DNA from: Rhizobiales bacterium UBA697
GTDB lineage: Bacteria > Pseudomonadota > Alphaproteobacteria > Rhizobiales > Ancalomicrobiaceae
Assembly (NCBI GenBank): GCA_002298965.1
Contig: DBMN01000223.1
Coordinates: forward strand, 1 to 8,519
DNA: 8,519 bases
Direction of reading: 5' to 3'
Below the pieces are notes generated by a model that had not been told where the DNA came from, made no database searches, and worked only from the letters and a program-made list of their open reading frames with translations. The first letter of the stretch is position 1. The number at the start of each line of letters is the position of its first letter. Shown here one piece after another: positions 4,907 through 8,519 of this stretch. A program made the translations under genes and the position numbers.

Positions 4907-6394
4907 ATGTTCGCCAGACTGGCCTTCCCACGTCCGACCGTCGCCGCGCTGGCGCTCGCGGCCGCCGTGGCCGCTCTCGCCGCGGCGCCGACACCGGCCC
5001 GCGCGCAGGCGACCCAGCGTATCGTCTCCTCGGAGGAGCGGCCGGACCGCGTCGTCCATCTCGCCCTGTCCAAGTCGAAGATCCTCGACTTCGACGACGA
5101 GATCCGCGACATCTTGGTCTCCGATCCGAAGATCGCCGATGCCGTCGTGCGCTCCTCCAAGCGGCTCTATCTGATCGGCAACAAGTTCGGCACCACCAAC
5201 GTCGTGGTGTTCGGCGCCAACGGCCGGGCGGTCGCCAACCTCGAGATCCAGGTCGAGATCGACACCGGCGCGCTGGAGACGCTGCTGCGTCGCCTCATGC
5301 CGAAGAGCAACATCAAGGTCGAGGCGGTGCGCGGCACCGTCGTCCTGTCGGGCACCGTTGCGTCGAGCACCGACGCGATCCAGGCGCACGAGGTCGCGAG
5401 CCGCTTCGTCGGCGCCGATCCCAAGCTCGGTGCCACCACCACCGGTTCGACCGGCGGCGCGTCGGGCTCGGATGCCTCCGGCTCGTCGGTCCAGGTGGTC
5501 AACGCCCTGACCATCGGCGGCAAGGACCAGGTGATGCTCAAGGTCACCATCGCCGAGATCCAGCGCGAGGCGGTGAAGAAGCTCGGCATCAACATTTCCG
5601 GCTCCGGCACGCAGGGCAACTGGTCGGGCGCGTTGGCGACCGCCAACACCTTCCCGATCACGCCCGCGGTCAGCCCGTCGGCCGCCGCCGGCGTCGGCGG
5701 GACCTTCGGTCCCTGGTCGATCAGCGCGAACGTGAAGGCGCTGGAGCAGAACAGCCTGATCAAGACGCTGGCCGAGCCCAACCTGTCGGCGCTCTCGGGC
5801 GAGCAGGCGCAGTTCCTGGTCGGCGGCGAATATCCGGTCCCGGTCAGCCAGTCGTCCGGCTCGTCCGGCAACACGATCGGCGTCGAGTTCAAGACCTACG
5901 GCATCGCGCTGAACTTCCAGCCGGTGGTGCTGGCCGACGACCGCATCAATCTCACCGTCAAGACCGAGGTCTCGGAACTGACCTCGGACGGCGCGGTCAC
6001 CATCGGTTCGCTGACCATCCCGGCGCTGCGGGTGCGGCGCGCCTCGACCACGCTGGAGCTTCCCTCGGGCGGCGCCATGGTGCTCGGCGGCCTGCTCAAG
6101 GACGACGCCCGTCAGGCGATCGTCGGCACACCCGGCCTCGCCAGCGTGCCGATCCTCGGCACGCTGTTCCGCTCGCGCGACTTCCAGCATTCGCAGAGCG
6201 AGCTCGTCATCTTCATCCAGCCGTTGGTGGTGCGCCCCGTGGCGGCCAGCAAGCTCCAGCGGCCCGACCAGAACTTCCGTCCCGCCGGCGACGCCGCGGC
6301 GATGTTCATGGGACGGCTCAACCGCGTCTACCGCACCAACGGTCAGTCGTCCGGCAGCGGCTGGGCCGGCCGTGTCGGCTACATCTTCGATTGA
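4907..6394 (+). CDS. cpaC: CpaC/RcpA outer-membrane secretin
   Basis: This encodes a 495-residue secretin that forms the outer-membrane pore for the Flp pilus. It has a signal peptide (1-33, likely cut after ARA33), a pil_N domain (about 48-118, with ILVSDPKIADAVV and GTTNVVVFGANG), and a BON-like domain (about 122-170, KVEAVRGTVVLSGTVASSTDA). A Gly/Ser/Thr-rich linker (about 174-196) leads to the secretin domain, with QVMLKVTIAEIQREAVKKLG, the SLIKTLAEPNLSALSGEQAQF strand pair, and the C-terminal signature VPILGTLFRS, followed by ELVIFIQPLVV. The tail ends GRVGYIFD. All expected parts are intact and length is typical. The start is ATG 4907, with GAGG (4896-4899) seven bases upstream. The 51-bp gap after cpaB contains a GGCGGG/CCCGCC hairpin (4856-4878). 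cpaD follows 12 bases later. It has no lipobox of its own; its lipoprotein partner is presumably CpaD. Confidence 0.96.
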   Translation: MFARLAFPRPTVAALALAAAVAALAAAPTPARAQATQRIVSSEERPDRVVHLALSKSKILDFDDEIRDILVSDPKIADAVVRSSKRLYLIGNKFGTTNVVVFGANGRAVANLEIQVEIDTGALETLLRRLMPKSNIKVEAVRGTVVLSGTVASSTDAIQAHEVASRFVGADPKLGATTTGSTGGASGSDASGSSVQVVNALTIGGKDQVMLKVTIAEIQREAVKKLGINISGSGTQGNWSGALATANTFPITPAVSPSAAAGVGGTFGPWSISANVKALEQNSLIKTLAEPNLSALSGEQAQFLVGGEYPVPVSQSSGSSGNTIGVEFKTYGIALNFQPVVLADDRINLTVKTEVSELTSDGAVTIGSLTIPALRVRRASTTLELPSGGAMVLGGLLKDDARQAIVGTPGLASVPILGTLFRSRDFQHSQSELVIFIQPLVVRPVAASKLQRPDQNFRPAGDAAAMFMGRLNRVYRTNGQSSGSGWAGRVGYIFD

Positions 6395-6406
6395 GGGCAG
6401 AGGATC

Positions 6407-7144
6407 ATGGTCCCGTTCGTCCGAAACCATCCCGCCCTGCGCTATGCGGTCCTCGTGACCGGCGCACTGACGCTGGCCGGCGGTCTCGCCGGCTGCGCCC
6501 GCCCGCAACCCGAGACGACCGGCTCGATCGACTCCGACGGTTTCCGCACGCGGCATCCGATCGTCGTCGAGGAGGGCATGGAGACGCTCGACATCCCGGC
6601 CGGCATCCATTCCGACCGGCTGACGGCGCAGCTCGCCAACACCGTCGAGGGCTTCGCCCGCGAGGCCCGGCGCAAGGGCGCCCGTGGCGTCGTCGTGATG
6701 GTGCCGTCGGGCTCGGCCAACGAGGTCGGCGCCAAGCGTCTGTCCGACGACATCGTCCGGGCGCTGACCCGCGGCGGCGTGCCGGCCCATCTCGTCGAGC
6801 GCCGCCCCTATCCGGCGGAAGGACCGGAGGACGTCGCGCCGATCCGCGTCGCCTATCCCCGCATCGTCGCCCGCGTGCCGCACGAGTGCGGCGAATGGCC
6901 GGCCCAGGCGACGTCGGACTACGGCAACGGCGACTACTGGAACTTCGGTTGCGCCACCCAGGCCAACATGGCGGCGATGGTCGACAACCCGGCCGACTTC
7001 GTCGCACCGGCCCAGATCGGTGCCCCCGACGCGACGCGGCGGGCCGGCGTGCTCCAGTCCTATCGCAAGGGCGAAAAGACCAAATCGCAGTTCGACCTGC
7101 CGTCGCCGAGCGTCGGCCAGGTGAGTGGAGGCAGCGGCGGATGA
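6407..7144 (+). CDS. cpaD: CpaD pilus assembly lipoprotein
   Basis: This encodes a 245-residue outer-membrane-associated lipoprotein of the alphaproteobacterial CpaD family, likely the pilotin-like partner of CpaC. The signal sequence ends in the lipobox LAGC with lipidated Cys30. A TGSID motif follows (38-42), then RHPIVVEEG (49-57). The conserved C-terminal Cys pair is present: HECGEWP (Cys161) and WNFGCATQANMAAMV (Cys182), the family's most recognisable block and a probable disulfide, followed by DNPADFVAP. The start is ATG 6407; GAGGG (6393-6397) overlaps the cpaC stop and a second AGAGG lies closer. The last four bases overlap cpaE as ATGA, so the two are translationally coupled. The serine/glycine-rich end (SVGQVSGGSGG) coincides with the cpaE ribosome site. 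Confidence 0.94.
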   Translation: MVPFVRNHPALRYAVLVTGALTLAGGLAGCARPQPETTGSIDSDGFRTRHPIVVEEGMETLDIPAGIHSDRLTAQLANTVEGFAREARRKGARGVVVMVPSGSANEVGAKRLSDDIVRALTRGGVPAHLVERRPYPAEGPEDVAPIRVAYPRIVARVPHECGEWPAQATSDYGNGDYWNFGCATQANMAAMVDNPADFVAPAQIGAPDATRRAGVLQSYRKGEKTKSQFDLPSPSVGQVSGGSGG

Positions 7145-8397
7145 CCCTCGGCCACGATACACACGGCGCAAACCCGGACGACGTCCGCCCGGTTCCTCGC
7201 ATCGCCATCCAGGCCTTCTGCGAGACCGCCGACGTCGCCCAGTTGCTCGAGGCCACGGCGGAGGACCGCCGCATGTCGCGCGCCCATCTGAAGATCCAGA
7301 TGGGCGGCCTGCCGGCGGCCGTCGAGTTCTACGCCTCCGCGCCGACGCCCAATCTGGTGCTGGTGGAATCGCGCGGGCGGGCCGAGGACATCCTCTCCCA
7401 GCTCGACGGTCTCGCCGACGTCTGCGACCCCGGCACCAAGGTGATGGTGATCGGTCACGTCAACGACGTCGTGCTCTACCGCGATCTCGTCCGCCGCGGC
7501 GTCAGCGAATACATCGTCATGCCGCTGAACATGTTCGACGTGGTCCGCGCCATCGGCGAGCTCTACGAGCACGCCTCGACGCCGCTCGGCCGCACCGTCG
7601 CGGTGCTCGGCGCCAAGGGCGGCACGGGATCGTCGACGGTCGCCCACAACGTCGCCTGGGCGGTCGGCCGGCAGTTCGCCAACGACGTGATGATCGCCGA
7701 CTTCGATCTGGCGTGGGGCACGGCCGGGCTCGACTTCAACCAGGACCCGACGCAGGGCATGCTCGAGGCGCTGAACTCGCCCGAGCGCCTCGACGAGGTG
7801 TTCCTCGACCGCCTGCTGACCAAGTGCTCGGATCGCCTGTCGATCCTGGCGGCGCCGGCGCTGCTCGACCGCACCTACGACCAGCGCGAGAACGACTACG
7901 ACACCATCGTCGAGGTCGCCCGCTCGATCGTGCCGCTGGTCATCCTCGATCTGCCGCACCAGTGGACGTCGTGGGTCCGGCGCCAGACCTGCGAGGCCGA
8001 CGACGTCTTCCTCGTCGCCACCCCCGATCTCGCCAGCCTGCGCAACGCGCGTGCCCTGGTCGACGCGCTGAAGGGGGCCCGGCCCAACGACGCGCCTCCG
8101 CATCTGGTGCTGAACACCGTCGGCATGCCGAAGCGGCCCGAGATCAAGCCCGAGGAATTCGCCAAGGCGCTGGAACTCGAGACGCACGTCACGATCCCCT
8201 TCGACGCGGTCGCCTTCGGCAATGCCGCCAACAAGGGCCTGATGATCGGCGAACTCGACGCCAAGCATGCCGCCAACGAGGCCTTCACGCGGCTGGCGAT
8301 GGTGGCGACCGGGCGCAAGGAAATCCGCAAGGGCAAGCGCGGCGCGTTCGACATCGCGCCGCTCCTGGCCAAGCTGGGCGTCGTCAAGGCGTCCTGA
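7141..8397 (+). CDS. cpaE: CpaE/TadZ pilus localisation ATPase
   Basis: This encodes a 418-residue cytoplasmic ATPase of the MinD/ParA superfamily that in Caulobacter positions the pilus machine at the pole. An N-terminal receiver-like domain (about 20-145) precedes the ATPase domain (about 150-400). The latter has a deviant Walker A AKGGTGSST (Lys159 signature lysine, Lys-Gly-Gly-x-Gly), a switch-type ADFDLAWGTAGL (Asp187, Asp189) and a Walker B-type strand VPLVILDLP (Asp270). At the receiver's usual phospho-Asp position the strand reads NLVLVESRG, with Glu76, so phosphorylation is unlikely. The start is ATG 7141, with GGAGG (7127-7131) nine bases upstream. The frame is open for 250 codons before it, but that stretch is cpaD read out of frame. 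cpaF follows after 23 bases. Confidence 0.94.
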   Translation: MTLGHDTHGANPDDVRPVPRIAIQAFCETADVAQLLEATAEDRRMSRAHLKIQMGGLPAAVEFYASAPTPNLVLVESRGRAEDILSQLDGLADVCDPGTKVMVIGHVNDVVLYRDLVRRGVSEYIVMPLNMFDVVRAIGELYEHASTPLGRTVAVLGAKGGTGSSTVAHNVAWAVGRQFANDVMIADFDLAWGTAGLDFNQDPTQGMLEALNSPERLDEVFLDRLLTKCSDRLSILAAPALLDRTYDQRENDYDTIVEVARSIVPLVILDLPHQWTSWVRRQTCEADDVFLVATPDLASLRNARALVDALKGARPNDAPPHLVLNTVGMPKRPEIKPEEFAKALELETHVTIPFDAVAFGNAANKGLMIGELDAKHAANEAFTRLAMVATGRKEIRKGKRGAFDIAPLLAKLGVVKAS

Positions 8398-8420
8398 TCG
8401 TTCGAGCGAGGTCGTGAGAG

Positions 8421-8519
8421 ATGTTCGGTCGCCGAGGTTCGGGTGGTACGACGCAAGGGTTCGGACGGGCGGAACCGGCAATTCCGACGCCGGCCGCGCC
8501 CGCTCGCGCGTCCGCGCCG
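8421..8519 (+). CDS. cpaF: CpaF/TadA pilus motor ATPase (5' end only)
   Basis: Thirty-three codons are visible before the window ends, beginning MFGRRGSGG and continuing as a Gly- then Ala/Pro-rich segment without stops. The MFG(K/R)RG start and disordered Gly/Ala/Pro N-terminus, directly after cpaE, are typical of alphaproteobacterial CpaF, the secretion-type hexameric ATPase that powers Flp pilus assembly. GAGG (8408-8411) lies nine bases upstream of the ATG. The catalytic domain is outside the window, so the call rests on position and N-terminus. Confidence 0.8.
   Translation, partial: MFGRRGSGGTTQGFGRAEPAIPTPAAPARASAP

Noticed and set aside
6391..7140. Upstream extension of the cpaE frame by 250 codons, as a possible fusion protein
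   Set aside because: The extension is Arg/Pro-rich and lies over cpaD in another frame; the ATG at 7141 has a good ribosome site and an ATGA overlap with the cpaD stop.
3944..7171. A very long open frame (1075 codons) on the minus strand opposite cpaB, cpaC and cpaD
   Set aside because: Its composition (endless Arg, Gly, Asp, Ala, His, no hydrophobic pattern or recognisable domain) is that of an antisense frame of GC-rich coding DNA. All three opposite genes have clear domains, signal sequences and ribosome sites.
7060..8481. A 473-codon minus-strand frame opposite cpaE, and a 430-codon plus-strand frame 7125-8417
   Set aside because: Both are low-complexity, Arg/Asp/Gly-rich shadows of cpaE in other frames.
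637..8519. Signs of a novel defence, toxin-antitoxin or mobile system embedded in the locus
   Set aside because: Every gene of the pilus region has a recognisable Tad/Cpa role, gaps are short and I see no tRNA, integrase, transposase, CRISPR array or unusual base composition.

Overview
The window is a GC-rich stretch that reads as an alphaproteobacterium, most likely of the order Hyphomicrobiales (Rhizobiales). The grounds are the codon bias, the cpaA-cpaB-cpaC-cpaD-cpaE-cpaF gene order, the alphaproteobacterial lipoprotein CpaD, and 57-residue Flp pilins with a GATAIEYG processing site. The assignment below order level is not supported by anything I can see. The core is a tight adherence (Tad/Cpa, Flp) type IVc pilus locus, and I regard it as a mostly conventional one.

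Layout: positions 1-636 hold the 3' part of a PhnD-like periplasmic phosphate/phosphonate-type binding protein, which converges on the pilus genes. On the minus strand, read from 2422 down to 661, are three genes: a free-standing secreted protein with a secretin N-terminal (pil_N) domain, then two TadE/TadG-type minor pseudopilins that overlap by 7 bases. A 302-bp divergent region (2423-2724) separates these from the plus-strand genes. The plus strand begins with two tandem Flp pilin genes (2725-2898 and 2996-3169). Their mature products are identical, but their leader peptides differ. A convincing intrinsic terminator (3263-3293) follows the pilins. Then come cpaA (prepilin peptidase, 3378-3890), a 158-bp gap with a near-consensus CtrA-type box, cpaB (4049-4855), cpaC (4907-6394), cpaD (6407-7144), cpaE (7141-8397) and the first 33 codons of cpaF (from 8421, cut by the window end).

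How the genes work together: CpaA is expected to cleave the Flp leaders and probably the TadE-type leaders. CpaC forms the outer-membrane secretin, with CpaD as its lipoprotein partner and CpaB as a periplasmic or inner-membrane connector. CpaE, a MinD/ParA-type ATPase, helps localise or assemble the machine, and CpaF is the motor ATPase. Pilins and machinery look transcriptionally separable: there is a terminator after the pilins, a strong stem-loop between the two pilin genes, a foldable 5' leader before the first, and a candidate CtrA box before cpaB. I did not find an obviously new system. The observations most worth checking are the pilin pair with diverged leaders, the RNA structures around it, the detached secretin N-domain gene, and the candidate CtrA site.
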